This document shows positions 30,209-39,429 of a DNA stretch of 43,172 bases, piece after piece. The notes below the pieces were generated by a model. The model was not told where the DNA came from and ran no database searches. It worked only from the letters and a program-made list of their open reading frames with translations. The stretch covers positions 1-43,172 of the forward strand of contig ONCZ01000017.1 in the NCBI GenBank assembly GCA_900316445.1, given 5' to 3'. Numbering within the stretch: position 1 is the stretch's first letter; every line of letters starts with the position of its first letter. Source of the DNA: an uncultured Prevotellaceae bacterium. GTDB lineage: Bacteria > Bacteroidota > Bacteroidia > Bacteroidales > Bacteroidaceae. Made by a program: the position numbers and the translations under genes.

Positions 30209-31000
30209 ATGGACTATACAATTAATATAAATGGACGACTGATGGATCTTTCTGAGCCTCAGGTGATGGGAATCCTGAATGTGACGCCCGACTCTTTCTA
30301 TGCCGCCAGCCGCAAGCTGACGGAGCAGGAGATCGCCGAGTGCGCCAGTAGGATCGTGGCAGAAGGAGGGACGATCATCGACATCGGTGCCTGTTCCACC
30401 CGTCCTGGATTCCAGGAGATATCCGAGGCGGAGGAGATGGAACGGCTGCGCTTCGGATTGGGCATCGTCCGTAGGGAACTGCCAGACGGGGTTATCTCCG
30501 TTGATACCTTCCGTCCTGATGTGGCTCGTATGGCTGTGGAAGAGTTCGGAGTGGGCATCATCAATGATGTCTCAGAGGGTAATCCCAGGATGTTCCGAAT
30601 GGTCTCGCGCCTACGCGTACCTTATATATTAATGTCTCAGCAGCCGACCATCAGGGAGATGCTCCTGTCGTTTGCAGAGAAGGTTCAGCAACTGCGTGAC
30701 CTCGGTGCGAAGGATATCATCCTCGATCCGGGCTTCGGCTTCGGCAAGACGTTGGAGCAGAACTATCAGATCATGGGCGAACTGGATAAGTTGCAGGTGA
30801 TGGGCTTGCCGTTATTGGTGGGCGTGTCGCGGAAATCTATGATATACAAGCTGCTCGGCTTTACGCCGGAAGAGTCGCTTAACGGTACGACGGCCTTGAA
30901 TACCATCGCCCTGTTGAAGGGTGCCTCCATCCTTCGGGTTCATGATGTGAAGGAGGCCGTAGAGTGCTGTAGGATCGTGGGACAAATAAATCGTAAATAA
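30209..31000 (+). CDS. folP: Dihydropteroate synthase
   Basis: A 263-aa TIM-barrel enzyme that joins p-aminobenzoate to the pterin diphosphate in folate synthesis; it is the target of sulfonamides. Motifs: MGILNVTPDSFY (diphosphate loop), GACSTRPG, ISVDTFRPDVA, IINDVSEGN, DPGFGFGKTLEQN and GVSRKSMIYKLLG. ATG 30209 matches the usual start; the longer frame from 30116 would run through the promoter and hairpin. It is followed by cdaA after 20 bp, a gene order common in Bacteroidetes. Confidence 0.95.
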   Translation: MDYTININGRLMDLSEPQVMGILNVTPDSFYAASRKLTEQEIAECASRIVAEGGTIIDIGACSTRPGFQEISEAEEMERLRFGLGIVRRELPDGVISVDTFRPDVARMAVEEFGVGIINDVSEGNPRMFRMVSRLRVPYILMSQQPTIREMLLSFAEKVQQLRDLGAKDIILDPGFGFGKTLEQNYQIMGELDKLQVMGLPLLVGVSRKSMIYKLLGFTPEESLNGTTALNTIALLKGASILRVHDVKEAVECCRIVGQINRK

Positions 31001-31014
31001 GTAAATCGTAAATA
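30988..31014 (+). repeat. AATCGTAAATA repeat between folP and cdaA
   Basis: Two units, AAATCGTAAATAAG then TAAATCGTAAATA; they contain the folP stop codon. Related to the inverted copies at 30064-30095. Confidence 0.6.
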
Positions 31015-31020
31015 AATAAG

Positions 31021-31800
31021 GTGCTGTTCGAATTCGGAATCAAAGATGTCATCGACATTCTGCTTGTCGCCCTGATGCTCTACTACATCTACCGGCTGAT
31101 GCGTGACTCACGTTCGCTGAATGTGTTTAATGGCATCTTGGTGTTTGTCATCTCGTGGCTGTTCGTGTCGCAGGTGTTGCAGATGCGGTTGCTTGGTTCC
31201 ATTCTCGACAAGTTGGTCAGCGTCGGTGTGATCGCCCTGATCGTGCTCTTCCAGGATGACATCAGGAAGTTCCTGTATAACCTCGGAGCCCATCGGCGCA
31301 TGAGAGCACTTTCCCGCTTCCTCTCGTCTTCAAAAGGAAAGGACAAGGCCAAGAAGGAAGTGAAGGAGACGATTATGCCGATCGTGATGGCGGCGATGAA
31401 TATGAGCAAGGGCAAGGTGGGCGCACTCATCGTGATTGAGCGTACCGTGCCTTTGGATGATGTGGTAGGGACTGGTGAACAGATTGATGCAGCCATCAAC
31501 CAGCGGCTGATAGAGAACATCTTCTTCAAGAACTCTCCGCTGCACGACGGGGCTGTCGTTGTGGCCAGCAAGCGAATCAAGGCTGCAGGATGTATCCTGC
31601 CGGTGAGTCATAGCCTCGACATCCCCAAGGAGTTAGGACTGCGGCATCGTGCGGCTATGGGTATCTCGCAGGAGAGTGATGCTGTGGCTGTCGTAGTGTC
31701 GGAAGAGACTGGAGGCATCTCCGTAGCGGTGGACGGATCATTTAGACTTCGCCTGTCAGCAGAGGAACTGGAGAGCATTCTAACGAAGGAATTAGAGTAG
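31021..31800 (+). CDS. cdaA: Diadenylate cyclase (c-di-AMP synthase)
   Basis: A 259-aa protein starting at GTG 31021. Three membrane helices lie in about the first 80 residues, then the DAC domain with DGA (Asp176-Ala178, PLHDGAVVV) and RHR (Arg208-Arg210, GLRHRAAMGIS). It makes c-di-AMP from two ATP, a signal that controls potassium, osmotic balance and cell-wall stress. It is the main or only such enzyme in most Bacteroidetes. Transcribed with folP. Confidence 0.93.
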   Translation: MLFEFGIKDVIDILLVALMLYYIYRLMRDSRSLNVFNGILVFVISWLFVSQVLQMRLLGSILDKLVSVGVIALIVLFQDDIRKFLYNLGAHRRMRALSRFLSSSKGKDKAKKEVKETIMPIVMAAMNMSKGKVGALIVIERTVPLDDVVGTGEQIDAAINQRLIENIFFKNSPLHDGAVVVASKRIKAAGCILPVSHSLDIPKELGLRHRAAMGISQESDAVAVVVSEETGGISVAVDGSFRLRLSAEELESILTKELE

Positions 31801-31871
31801 CGACGTAAAGGTTTTCACTTAAATTTCTGAAAAAACGAACGTCAATCTTATGATATTTGGAATATTTTTAT

Positions 31872-31880
31872 TAACTTTGC
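31872..31880 (+). promoter_or_regulatory. -7 box TAACTTTGC for pta
   Basis: Plus-strand box 39 bp ahead of ATG 31920. Confidence 0.7.
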
Positions 31881-31919
31881 AAACTACAAGACAAACTGAA
31901 ATTATAAAAATAACGAATT

Positions 31920-32930
31920 ATGGATTTATTAAGTCAAATTGTGGCGCGTGCTAAGTCTAACAAGCAGCGCATCGTGCTCCCCGAGGCAGAAGAGGAGCGT
32001 ACACTTCGTGCAGCCGACAAGGCTCTGGCTGACGACATCGCAGACATCATCCTGATTGGTAATCCCAGCGAGATATTCAGACTCGCTAAGGAGTGGGGAC
32101 TGAACCATGTTGATAAGGCTACTATCATCGATCCCCTGAACAACCCGAAGGCAGAGGAATATGCCCAGAAGCTGGAGGAACTCCGTCGTAAGAAGGGTAT
32201 GACCATCGAACAGGCCCGTGAACTGATGAAGAACCCGCTTTATCTGGGTTGTATGATTATTAAGACCGAAGGTGCTGACGGTCAGATCTCTGGTGCCCTC
32301 TCAACAACGGGCGACACCCTGCGTCCTGCTCTCCAGATCATCAAATGTGCTCCTGGCATCTCTTGTGTCAGCGGTGGCTTGCTGCTGATTACCAAGCTGC
32401 CTCAGTATGGCGAGAATGGTGTGCTGGTGATTGGTGATGTGGCTGTGACGCCGATGCCTGATGCTAACCAGCTGGCACAAATTGCTGTATGTACGGCCCA
32501 GACCGCTAAGTCGGTGGCAGGTTTTGCTGAGCCCAGAGTGGCCATGCTGAGCTTCTCGACAAAGGGCAGTGCTACGCATGAGGTCGTAGACAAGGTGATT
32601 GAGGCAACAAATATTGCCAAGAAGATGGATCCTGAGCTGAAGGTCGACGGTGAGTTGCAGGCTGATGCCGCCCTCGTTCCGTCTGTCGGTGCCAAGAAGG
32701 CTCCTGGCTCAACGATTGCCGGTAAAGCCAACGTGCTCGTATTCCCGAATCTGGAAGTCGGTAACATCGGCTATAAGCTGGTGCAGCGCTTGGGTGATGC
32801 TATCGCTATCGGCCCGATCCTGCAGGGTATTGCCCGTCCGGTGAATGACCTCTCTCGTGGTTGCTCTGTCGATGACATCTATTATATGATTGCCATTACG
32901 GCTTGTCAGGCTATGGATGCGAAAAAGTAA
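31920..32930 (+). CDS. pta: Phosphate acetyltransferase
   Basis: A 336-aa enzyme that converts acetyl-CoA and phosphate to acetyl phosphate. It has the short form without the N-terminal P-loop domain of E. coli Pta. Marks: RIVLPEAEEERTLRAADKAL, QISGALSTTGDTLRPALQII, VTPMPDANQLAQIA, ELQADAALVPSVGAKKAPGS and ARPVNDLSRGCSVDDIYYM. It forms the acetate branch with ackA downstream, giving one ATP per acetyl-CoA. Confidence 0.95.
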   Translation: MDLLSQIVARAKSNKQRIVLPEAEEERTLRAADKALADDIADIILIGNPSEIFRLAKEWGLNHVDKATIIDPLNNPKAEEYAQKLEELRRKKGMTIEQARELMKNPLYLGCMIIKTEGADGQISGALSTTGDTLRPALQIIKCAPGISCVSGGLLLITKLPQYGENGVLVIGDVAVTPMPDANQLAQIAVCTAQTAKSVAGFAEPRVAMLSFSTKGSATHEVVDKVIEATNIAKKMDPELKVDGELQADAALVPSVGAKKAPGSTIAGKANVLVFPNLEVGNIGYKLVQRLGDAIAIGPILQGIARPVNDLSRGCSVDDIYYMIAITACQAMDAKK

Positions 32931-32942
32931 GTTTTTGGTAAT

Positions 32943-33059
32943 GTTTATAGTTTAAAGTTTATAGTTTAAAGTTTATAGTTTATAGATGATAACCTGGCAA
33001 GCCATTCGTTCTGCCTATAGAAGTAATCATCTATAAACTATAAACAGTAAACTATAAAC
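32943..33059. repeat. Large hairpin with TTTATAGTTTA tandem arms between pta and ackA
   Basis: The left side holds three head-to-tail GTTTATAGTTTA units and the right side two reversed ones. The inner arms GTTTATAGTTTATAGATGAT (32971-32990) and their exact reverse complement (33026-33045) pair over 20 bp. It fills most of the 143-bp gap and may set the relative levels of pta and ackA RNA. Confidence 0.8.
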
Positions 33060-33073
33060 AAAAAGAAAAGAAT

Positions 33074-34264
33074 ATGAAGATATTAGTATTGAATTGTGGT
33101 TCGTCGTCGATTAAGTACGCTTTGTATAATATGGACGACAAGAGCGTGATGACCAGTGGCGGTGCTGAGCGTGTTGGTCTCGACGGCTCTTTTGTGAAAG
33201 TAAAGCTGGCTAATGGTGAGAAAAAACAGATTATGCACGACATCCCCGAGCATACCGAGGGCGTGAAGTTCATCTTCTCTCTGCTCACGGATCCTGAGAT
33301 TGGTGTCATCAAGAGTCTTGATGAGATTGATGCCGTCGGCCATCGTATGGTGCATGGCGGTGAGAAGTTCAATAAGTCTGTGATTCTTACCGACGAGGTG
33401 CTGAAGGCTTTTGAGGAGTGCTCAGACCTTGCTCCGCTGCATAATCCCGCTAACCTGAAAGGCGTGAATGCCGTCAAGGAACTGATGCCTGGCCTTCCCC
33501 AGGTGGGTGTGTTCGATACGGCATTCCATCAGACCATGCCTCCGAAGGCTTATATGTATGCCATTCCTTATGAACTGTATGAGAAGTACGGCATCCGTCG
33601 TTATGGTTTCCACGGCACCAGCCATCGTTATGTAAGTGCTCGTGCCTGCGAGTTCCTTGGCATTAAGGCTGAGGGCACGAAGATGGTGACCTGCCACGTG
33701 GGTAATGGTGGTTCTATTGCTGCTGTTGTCGATGGCAAGTGTATCGATACTTCGATGGGTCTGACGCCGTTGGAGGGTCTGATGATGGGCACCCGTGCCG
33801 GCGATATCGACGGTGGTGCCATCATCTTCATCGAGAAGAAGCTCGGTCTGGATGCCGACGGTATGTCAAACCTGCTCAATAAGAAAAGTGGTGTCGCCGG
33901 TCTGACTGGCGGAAGTTCTGATATGCGTGATCTGGAGAGTGCAGCCAAGAGCGGTGACGAGCGCGCTAAACTGGCTCAGGATATGTATTTCTATCGCATC
34001 AAGAAGTATATCGGTGCCTATGCAGCTGCTATGGGTGGCCTCGATGTGGTCGTCTTTACCGCTGGTGTCGGTGAGAACCAGATCAGCATGCGCTCTGAAG
34101 TCTGTAAGGACATGGAGTTCCTCGGCATCAAGTTCGATGAGTCGAAGAACAATGTCCGTGGTGAGGAGGCAATCATCTCTGCCGACGATTCCAAGGTCAA
34201 AGTCGTCGTCATCCCCACCGACGAGGAGCTGATGATCGCCACCGATACGATGAATCTGTTGTAA
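33074..34264 (+). CDS. ackA: Acetate kinase
   Basis: A 396-aa ASKHA-fold kinase, of the usual length, that makes ATP and acetate from acetyl phosphate. Marks: LNCGSSSIKYAL (start), GHRMVHGGEKF, FDTAFHQTMPPKAYMYAIPY, RRYGFHGTSHRYV, VTCHVGNGGSIAA, DTSMGLTPLEGLMMGTRAGD, VFTAGVGENQ. No own promoter box is visible ahead of it, so it is probably transcribed with pta through the hairpin at 32943-33059. A terminator follows. Confidence 0.96.
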   Translation: MKILVLNCGSSSIKYALYNMDDKSVMTSGGAERVGLDGSFVKVKLANGEKKQIMHDIPEHTEGVKFIFSLLTDPEIGVIKSLDEIDAVGHRMVHGGEKFNKSVILTDEVLKAFEECSDLAPLHNPANLKGVNAVKELMPGLPQVGVFDTAFHQTMPPKAYMYAIPYELYEKYGIRRYGFHGTSHRYVSARACEFLGIKAEGTKMVTCHVGNGGSIAAVVDGKCIDTSMGLTPLEGLMMGTRAGDIDGGAIIFIEKKLGLDADGMSNLLNKKSGVAGLTGGSSDMRDLESAAKSGDERAKLAQDMYFYRIKKYIGAYAAAMGGLDVVVFTAGVGENQISMRSEVCKDMEFLGIKFDESKNNVRGEEAIISADDSKVKVVVIPTDEELMIATDTMNLL

Positions 34265-34288
34265 ACAGATTTTGTTTTGAGTTATAAA

Positions 34289-34317
34289 GAAGGCGGCCAA
34301 TTTTGGCCGTCTTTCTT
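34289..34317 (+). terminator. Hairpin terminator after ackA
   Basis: A 12-bp stem (GAAGGCGGCCAA/TTGGCCGTCTTT, with G-U pairs) and a 2-nt loop, followed by a T-rich stretch. Confidence 0.7.
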
Positions 34318-34401
34318 CATGATTAGATATGATTGTATCAAGAAAAGGCGCAAATTAACTTAAAATTCCGCAAATTTACTTTAAATCTCAGATAAAAGTG
34401 T

Positions 34402-34409
34402 TACCTTTG
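34402..34409 (+). promoter_or_regulatory. -7 box TACCTTTG for the CotH gene pair
   Basis: Plus-strand box about 48 bp ahead of ATG 34457. Confidence 0.6.
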
Positions 34410-34456
34410 TCCCCCATTATTATTAGTATTAGGTAGAATATAGTAGTTTGGTTGAT

Positions 34457-36364
34457 ATGAAGAGATTTGCGTATATAGTATTGGTCTTGTCTTGTTTTGT
34501 ATCCTGTAAGACAGACTTGACTGATATTGAGAGCCGTATTACTGAAGTGGAGAATCAGGGACAGACTTTAGACAATAGGGTTAAGCAGCTGAATGAAGAA
34601 AGCCAGCGCCTTTCTGCTGAAATCAAAGAACTCCAGAAAGAGAGTGATGAATTGGCAAAGCGGAGTGATGAGTTGTCTAATCGCAGTGATGAACTTGAAG
34701 CGTCAAGTAAGGAGTTATTGGCTGAACTTGATAGCTTGAGAAAACGAAGTCTGGATTTGGCGGAAGAGATCTTAGCCCTGCAAAAAGAAGGACAGGCTCT
34801 CTCGGATTCATTGGACAATCTGGATATTGAGAACAACTTACTAGTAGAGGAATGGAATACTCTTCAGGACCTGATAAACCTGTCGCAAGAGGAATTGGAC
34901 AAGCTGGAAGCCAAGATCAATCAGAGAGATCCGAAGTTGCTTCACTTTGAGTTCCTGGCTTCTGAGAATCCCCTGCAACTGGTTGAAGATGCTGAATGTG
35001 AGATTATTGGGGACAGTGTCGTAGAGTGTAGGGTTCTGAATGTCATGAGTGCAAAGTCGCTTATTCCCCGATTCAGATTTATTGGTGACTATGTGACGAT
35101 TGGTGGCCAGAAAGCTGTCAGCAGTAAGACGGCATTTGATTTCAGCTCCGAGCGCTCCCTTGTCGTTTATTCTGGAGACCAGACCAAAGAATACACAGTT
35201 ATTGTCAGTGCCTATACGGGCCTTCCTACACTGTGGGCAGAGACCTATGGCCGTATGTTAAGTGAGGCCAATCATTATTATAAGGCGACTGTCAGTCTTG
35301 TGGACAATGCAGGTTATGGCGGAACAGGAGGCCTTTCTGAAACTTCAGCCAGGATGATGGCACAAGGAACTCTTCGCTACTACACGAAGCAGGTTGACTG
35401 GTCAGGTCATATAGAATGGGGTAAGAATGACTATAAGTTGAACTTTTCTAATGCCGTATCGTTGTTGAACATGCCAGCACATAATGACTGGCAGATGGTG
35501 CCTAATGTGTACGATATCACCATGCTGCATAATCAGACGGCTTTCTATATGAGCGAAATAAGCAAGCTTGATTATACACCACGTTATCATTATGTTGACC
35601 TGATGTTTAATGGTCGCTATGCTGGTACGTATATGTTGGGTGAAACCCTTGACGGCAGTTCTTCGAGAGTCAATGTCGGTAGCGATGGCTATGTTTTGAG
35701 TATCGGCTCTAACACGGTGGGTTCGGCATTTGCAACAGCACACCTTGAGCGACCTGTAAGCATCTTGTATCCTACATCCCAGTCGGCATCAGTGGTTAAT
35801 TATATCGTTAATTTTGTGAGTGAAGCAGAAAGTGTTCTTTTCTCTTCAAACTTTGCTGATGAGACTTATGGATGGCGATACTATATGGATGAAAATTCTT
35901 TTGTCGATTGGTATCTGATTAATGAGATCGCAAAAAATCAAAGTGGCGCATTCAATTCCAGTTGTATCATGAGTTACAGACGTGGCGGTAAGCTGAAGAT
36001 GGGGCCGGTGTGGGATTTCGAAAAAGCATTCGGTGATGCCGGTTCAACAGGTTCTTCTGGATTTATCATCAAAAACGTCAGCTGGTATAAGCGTTTGTTC
36101 ATGGATCCTGCTTTTGTGGCCAAGGTGAAGGAACGCTTTGCCTATTATTATGAACATCAGGAGGATATCCTCAAGAGTATCAACGAAAACGCACAGTATC
36201 TGAAGTATGCTATTCAGGAAGATGACACGAAATGGGATACATTCTTGAAATATAAGACTTCTGAAGAGAATACCTGGGTATTGTATCAGGGACAGGTTAG
36301 CAGTATGAAGAGTTGGCTTACTGAGCGTATGAGATGGCTCAAGGACCAATTTGATGCCATGTAA
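34457..36364 (+). CDS. CotH-kinase-family lipoprotein with N-terminal coiled coil (diverged active site)
   Basis: A 635-aa protein with lipobox FVSC (Cys about 17). Residues about 20-150 form a long coiled coil built on short repeats (KRSDELSNRSDELEASSKEL). Then comes a small beta domain ending EYTVIVSAYTGLP, and from about 270 a CotH-like domain. Compared with the next gene it lacks the glycine-rich RGNSSWK block, and the metal/catalytic pair in GPVWDFEKAFG is Asp520-Glu522 instead of Asp-x-Asp. It may be an inactive or altered kinase that pairs with its neighbour. ATG 34457 is preferred to TTG 34448. Confidence 0.75.
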   Translation: MKRFAYIVLVLSCFVSCKTDLTDIESRITEVENQGQTLDNRVKQLNEESQRLSAEIKELQKESDELAKRSDELSNRSDELEASSKELLAELDSLRKRSLDLAEEILALQKEGQALSDSLDNLDIENNLLVEEWNTLQDLINLSQEELDKLEAKINQRDPKLLHFEFLASENPLQLVEDAECEIIGDSVVECRVLNVMSAKSLIPRFRFIGDYVTIGGQKAVSSKTAFDFSSERSLVVYSGDQTKEYTVIVSAYTGLPTLWAETYGRMLSEANHYYKATVSLVDNAGYGGTGGLSETSARMMAQGTLRYYTKQVDWSGHIEWGKNDYKLNFSNAVSLLNMPAHNDWQMVPNVYDITMLHNQTAFYMSEISKLDYTPRYHYVDLMFNGRYAGTYMLGETLDGSSSRVNVGSDGYVLSIGSNTVGSAFATAHLERPVSILYPTSQSASVVNYIVNFVSEAESVLFSSNFADETYGWRYYMDENSFVDWYLINEIAKNQSGAFNSSCIMSYRRGGKLKMGPVWDFEKAFGDAGSTGSSGFIIKNVSWYKRLFMDPAFVAKVKERFAYYYEHQEDILKSINENAQYLKYAIQEDDTKWDTFLKYKTSEENTWVLYQGQVSSMKSWLTERMRWLKDQFDAM

Positions 36365-36378
36365 AAAGAGAGGTAATC

Positions 36379-38298
36379 ATGAAGAAGAGTATGAAAAGGA
36401 TACTGTTCATGGCTTTTGTGCTTCTGGGGTTTGTGGCCTGTAAGGAAGATCTCACAGAATACTACGACCGTCTTGAAAAGCGGGAGGCGAGCAATGATCT
36501 GTTAGAGAAAGCCAATGCTGAGCAGGAAGCTGAGAATGCCAGACAGGAAGCCGAGAATGAGGCTCTGGCTGTCCGTAATGAAGAAAGGGACCGTTGGAAT
36601 GCTGAACAGACACTGAGAAATGCTGAGCAGGCTTTAAGAAATACCGAGCAGGGTATTCTGAACGACTCCATGTCACATGTGATTGACTCGCTGTTGAAGG
36701 AGAGGAATTTAGTTTATGATCAGAACGTAGATCTAGGAGAGCAGTTAGGACATCAGGCTCAGAACAATGCAGATCAGGCAGCTCGTAATGGCCAGCTTCG
36801 ACTGATGTGGGAGGAACTTCAGCATAAGATTGACAGCCTTGAGAAGATCTTGGACGATCGCGTGGAACCGAGACTCCTGACGATGGAGTTCGTGAAGGAT
36901 GATAACCAATCGCTGAAAGAGAACGTCAAATGTAAGATTGTCGGTGACAGCATCATTGAATGTTGGTTGCCGGGGCTCTTAAATGAGAAACTCCTGAAAC
37001 CCCGGTTTACCTTTGAGGGCACGATGGTGGTGATCGACGGCTTTGAAGCCGAGAGTGGAAAGACAGAGATCGATTTCACAAGACCGCGTACGGTGGCAGT
37101 CGCTGTCTCCAACAAAATCCAATATTATACGATTTTTGTCCATTCCTTTACGGGACTTCCACAGATGTATATCACTACCGATGGCTATAAGGAAGTGATA
37201 TCTAAGGAAATCTATCTTCCGGCTACCATGCATCTGAGGGAAGACGTGAGGACGCGTGCTGCTGGTGATGTGATAGAGTCGAGGGTCAATATCAAGGGAC
37301 GTGGTAACTCCAGTTGGAAATTCCCCAAGAAACCGTTCCGTCTTAAATTCGACGAGAAGATTTCCTTGTTGGATATGCATAAAGACAAGTCATGGGTGCT
37401 GCTGCCGAACTATAACGACAAGTCAATGTTGCGTAACAGCCTGGCTTTCTACATGAGTAGCATAAGCAATCTTGACTACACGCCTGAAAGTCATTTCGTG
37501 GAACTGATCTTCAACAATAAGCATTGGGGGACCTACCTGCTTTGTGAGAAAGTGAAGATTTCCAATCATCGGGTGGCTGTAGGAGATGACGGTTTCTTGT
37601 TGGAGATAGACAGTCGGGCATCAAGTGAGGCAGATTCCCGTTATTTTGTTGTGCCTCATTTGGAGAATGTCGTCAACATCAAAGATCCAGATGTGGCATA
37701 CAGTGATGCTAATTACAATTATGCGAAGGATTTTGTGATTAAAGCCGATAATGTTTTGTTCAGTAGCAAATTTACTGATCCGAATACGGGTTGGCAGGCA
37801 TATATGGATATGGATTCTTTCGTCGACTGGTATCTTATTCACGAAATAGGTAAGAACCTGGATAGCAATTTTGATACAAGTTGTTATATGCATCTTGCCC
37901 GTGGCGGCAAGTTGATGATGGGACCCGTCTGGGATATGGATGTGGCTTATGGTAATATGGATCAGGCCAATCAGACATGCTATCATCCAGAAGGATTCCA
38001 TATTAGGTATACTCAGTGGTATACTCGCTTGTTCAGAGATCCTGCTTTCGTGAGAAGAGTAAAAGAGCGGTTCAATTATTTCTATAGGCATCAGAATGAT
38101 ATTCTGGCCAATGTCAATGCCGATGCGCAGTATCTGAAATTATCTGCCCAGGAGAATGAAAACGTATGGCATCTGTTTAATGTCAAGACATGGCCTAATT
38201 ATAACATCTGGGGCAGTTATCAGAATGAGGTCCAAGAACTGAAGACATGGTTCACCACCCGTATGGAGTGGTTAAAGACAGAGTTTGATAAGATGTAA
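36379..38298 (+). CDS. CotH-kinase-family lipoprotein with N-terminal coiled coil (intact motifs)
   Basis: A 639-aa paralogue of the previous gene, 14 bp downstream. Lipobox FVAC (Cys about 21). The coiled coil (about 25-160) is rich in Ala/Glu/Asn (AEQEAENARQEAENEALAV). The beta domain ends IQYYTIFVHSFTGLP. The CotH domain has RGNSSWK (308-314), KPFRLKFDEKISLLDM, SMLRNSLAFYMSS and GPVWDMDVAYG (Asp519, Asp521). CotH proteins of Bacillus are atypical protein kinases of spore-coat proteins. Here a surface protein kinase or a structural role tied to the coiled coil is possible; no target is visible. Confidence 0.8.
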   Translation: MKKSMKRILFMAFVLLGFVACKEDLTEYYDRLEKREASNDLLEKANAEQEAENARQEAENEALAVRNEERDRWNAEQTLRNAEQALRNTEQGILNDSMSHVIDSLLKERNLVYDQNVDLGEQLGHQAQNNADQAARNGQLRLMWEELQHKIDSLEKILDDRVEPRLLTMEFVKDDNQSLKENVKCKIVGDSIIECWLPGLLNEKLLKPRFTFEGTMVVIDGFEAESGKTEIDFTRPRTVAVAVSNKIQYYTIFVHSFTGLPQMYITTDGYKEVISKEIYLPATMHLREDVRTRAAGDVIESRVNIKGRGNSSWKFPKKPFRLKFDEKISLLDMHKDKSWVLLPNYNDKSMLRNSLAFYMSSISNLDYTPESHFVELIFNNKHWGTYLLCEKVKISNHRVAVGDDGFLLEIDSRASSEADSRYFVVPHLENVVNIKDPDVAYSDANYNYAKDFVIKADNVLFSSKFTDPNTGWQAYMDMDSFVDWYLIHEIGKNLDSNFDTSCYMHLARGGKLMMGPVWDMDVAYGNMDQANQTCYHPEGFHIRYTQWYTRLFRDPAFVRRVKERFNYFYRHQNDILANVNADAQYLKLSAQENENVWHLFNVKTWPNYNIWGSYQNEVQELKTWFTTRMEWLKTEFDKM

Positions 38299-38315
38299 TC
38301 TGATATGCATATCTA

Positions 38316-38350
38316 AATAATAGGGCTAACGTGAAGTTGGCCCTATTATT
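38316..38350. terminator. Bidirectional terminator between the CotH pair and kdgK
   Basis: A 15-bp stem with one G-U pair (AATAATAGGGCTAAC/GTTGGCCCTATTATT) ends in TTTTT on the plus strand. It serves the convergent genes on both sides and touches the kdgK stop codon. Confidence 0.7.
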
Positions 38351-38351
38351 T

Positions 38352-39413
38352 TTATATGAACGTCTTATAGAGTGTGCTTGGGTTGTGGCGGCCTTCGAGG
38401 ACATCCATGATTTCTTCTTCTGTGGAGAGGTTAAAATCACCGGGGATGGTGTTCTTGAGGGCTGCGGCTGCTAAGGAGTAGTTCAGTTGCATCTGCTTGT
38501 CATCGGGGAAAAGGTTGATGGCATGGAGCCAGCCGCCCATGAAGGCATCACCCACACCGACGGGATCGATGACATCAGGGATGTCCATGATGGGTGATTG
38601 CAATAGTTCGCCATCCGTCCAGAGTAGTCCTGTCAGGGTGTGATGTTTCGACGATACGATATTGCGCATACCCATCATCCAGTTCTTCAGGCGAGGATAG
38701 GCTTCGTGCAGTTCGTCGAACCACTCGCGATACTCATCCATCTGCATCTTGAAGCTGGAGTCCACTGCCGTGAAAGGCGGCTGCGGATGCTGGCTCAGCC
38801 AGTCAAACTCTATAGCATCACCGAACATCATATCACAACGGGAGAGCATCTTGCTCAGTGTCTCACGGGGAGTCGCTCCCTCATATTTCCACAGGTTCTT
38901 GCGATAGTTGATGTCGAAACAAACGGTGACACCCAGCTCGTCGGCGATGTCAAGGGCCTCAAACGTGGCATCTGCAGCCTGTTGCGAGATGGCTGCCGTG
39001 ATGCCAGATACGTGGAAGAACTTGCAGTCTCTCAGTATCTCCCGCCAGGGAATCATGCCCGGCTTCAGGTCGTAGTAGGCGGAGTTGCCACGGTCGTAGA
39101 TGACCTTGGCGGCACGCATGCCGGCGGCAGGCTCGAAATAGTAAGTGCCGATGCGTTGCCCGCCGTAGAGCACGTGGTTGGTATTCACACCCAATTGTGC
39201 CAGATTCATCGCTCCGGCATGACCAACGGGGGTGTCTGGCAGACGGGTGATATAGGTCACATCCTCTCCCTGAGTAGCGAGTGAAACAGCTACATTGGCC
39301 TCACTGCCGCCATATTTGCTGGTAAACGTGTCGCCCTGAGTCAGTCGCAGGTGGTCGTTCTTTGAGAAACGGAGAAGCAACTCTCCGAATGTTACAATCT
39401 TATGTCTGTTCAT
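38352..39413 (-). CDS. kdgK: PfkB-family sugar kinase, probably 2-keto-3-deoxygluconate kinase
   Basis: A 353-aa ribokinase-fold kinase. Marks: VTFGELLLRFSKND, KYGGSEANVAVSLA, CFDINYRKNLW, and the catalytic loop DPVGVGDAFMGGWLHA, whose Asp is the general base. KDG kinases share the FGE(L/M)L start and the NYR-K-LW block, so phosphorylation of 2-keto-3-deoxygluconate (pectin/uronate breakdown) is the best guess. Other PfkB sugars are possible because no uronate genes are nearby. It is the last gene of an operon with lpxH (16-bp gap). Confidence 0.8.
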   Translation of the reverse strand: MNRHKIVTFGELLLRFSKNDHLRLTQGDTFTSKYGGSEANVAVSLATQGEDVTYITRLPDTPVGHAGAMNLAQLGVNTNHVLYGGQRIGTYYFEPAAGMRAAKVIYDRGNSAYYDLKPGMIPWREILRDCKFFHVSGITAAISQQAADATFEALDIADELGVTVCFDINYRKNLWKYEGATPRETLSKMLSRCDMMFGDAIEFDWLSQHPQPPFTAVDSSFKMQMDEYREWFDELHEAYPRLKNWMMGMRNIVSSKHHTLTGLLWTDGELLQSPIMDIPDVIDPVGVGDAFMGGWLHAINLFPDDKQMQLNYSLAAAALKNTIPGDFNLSTEEEIMDVLEGRHNPSTLYKTFI

Positions 39414-39429
39414 ATCTGTTTTTGTGAGA

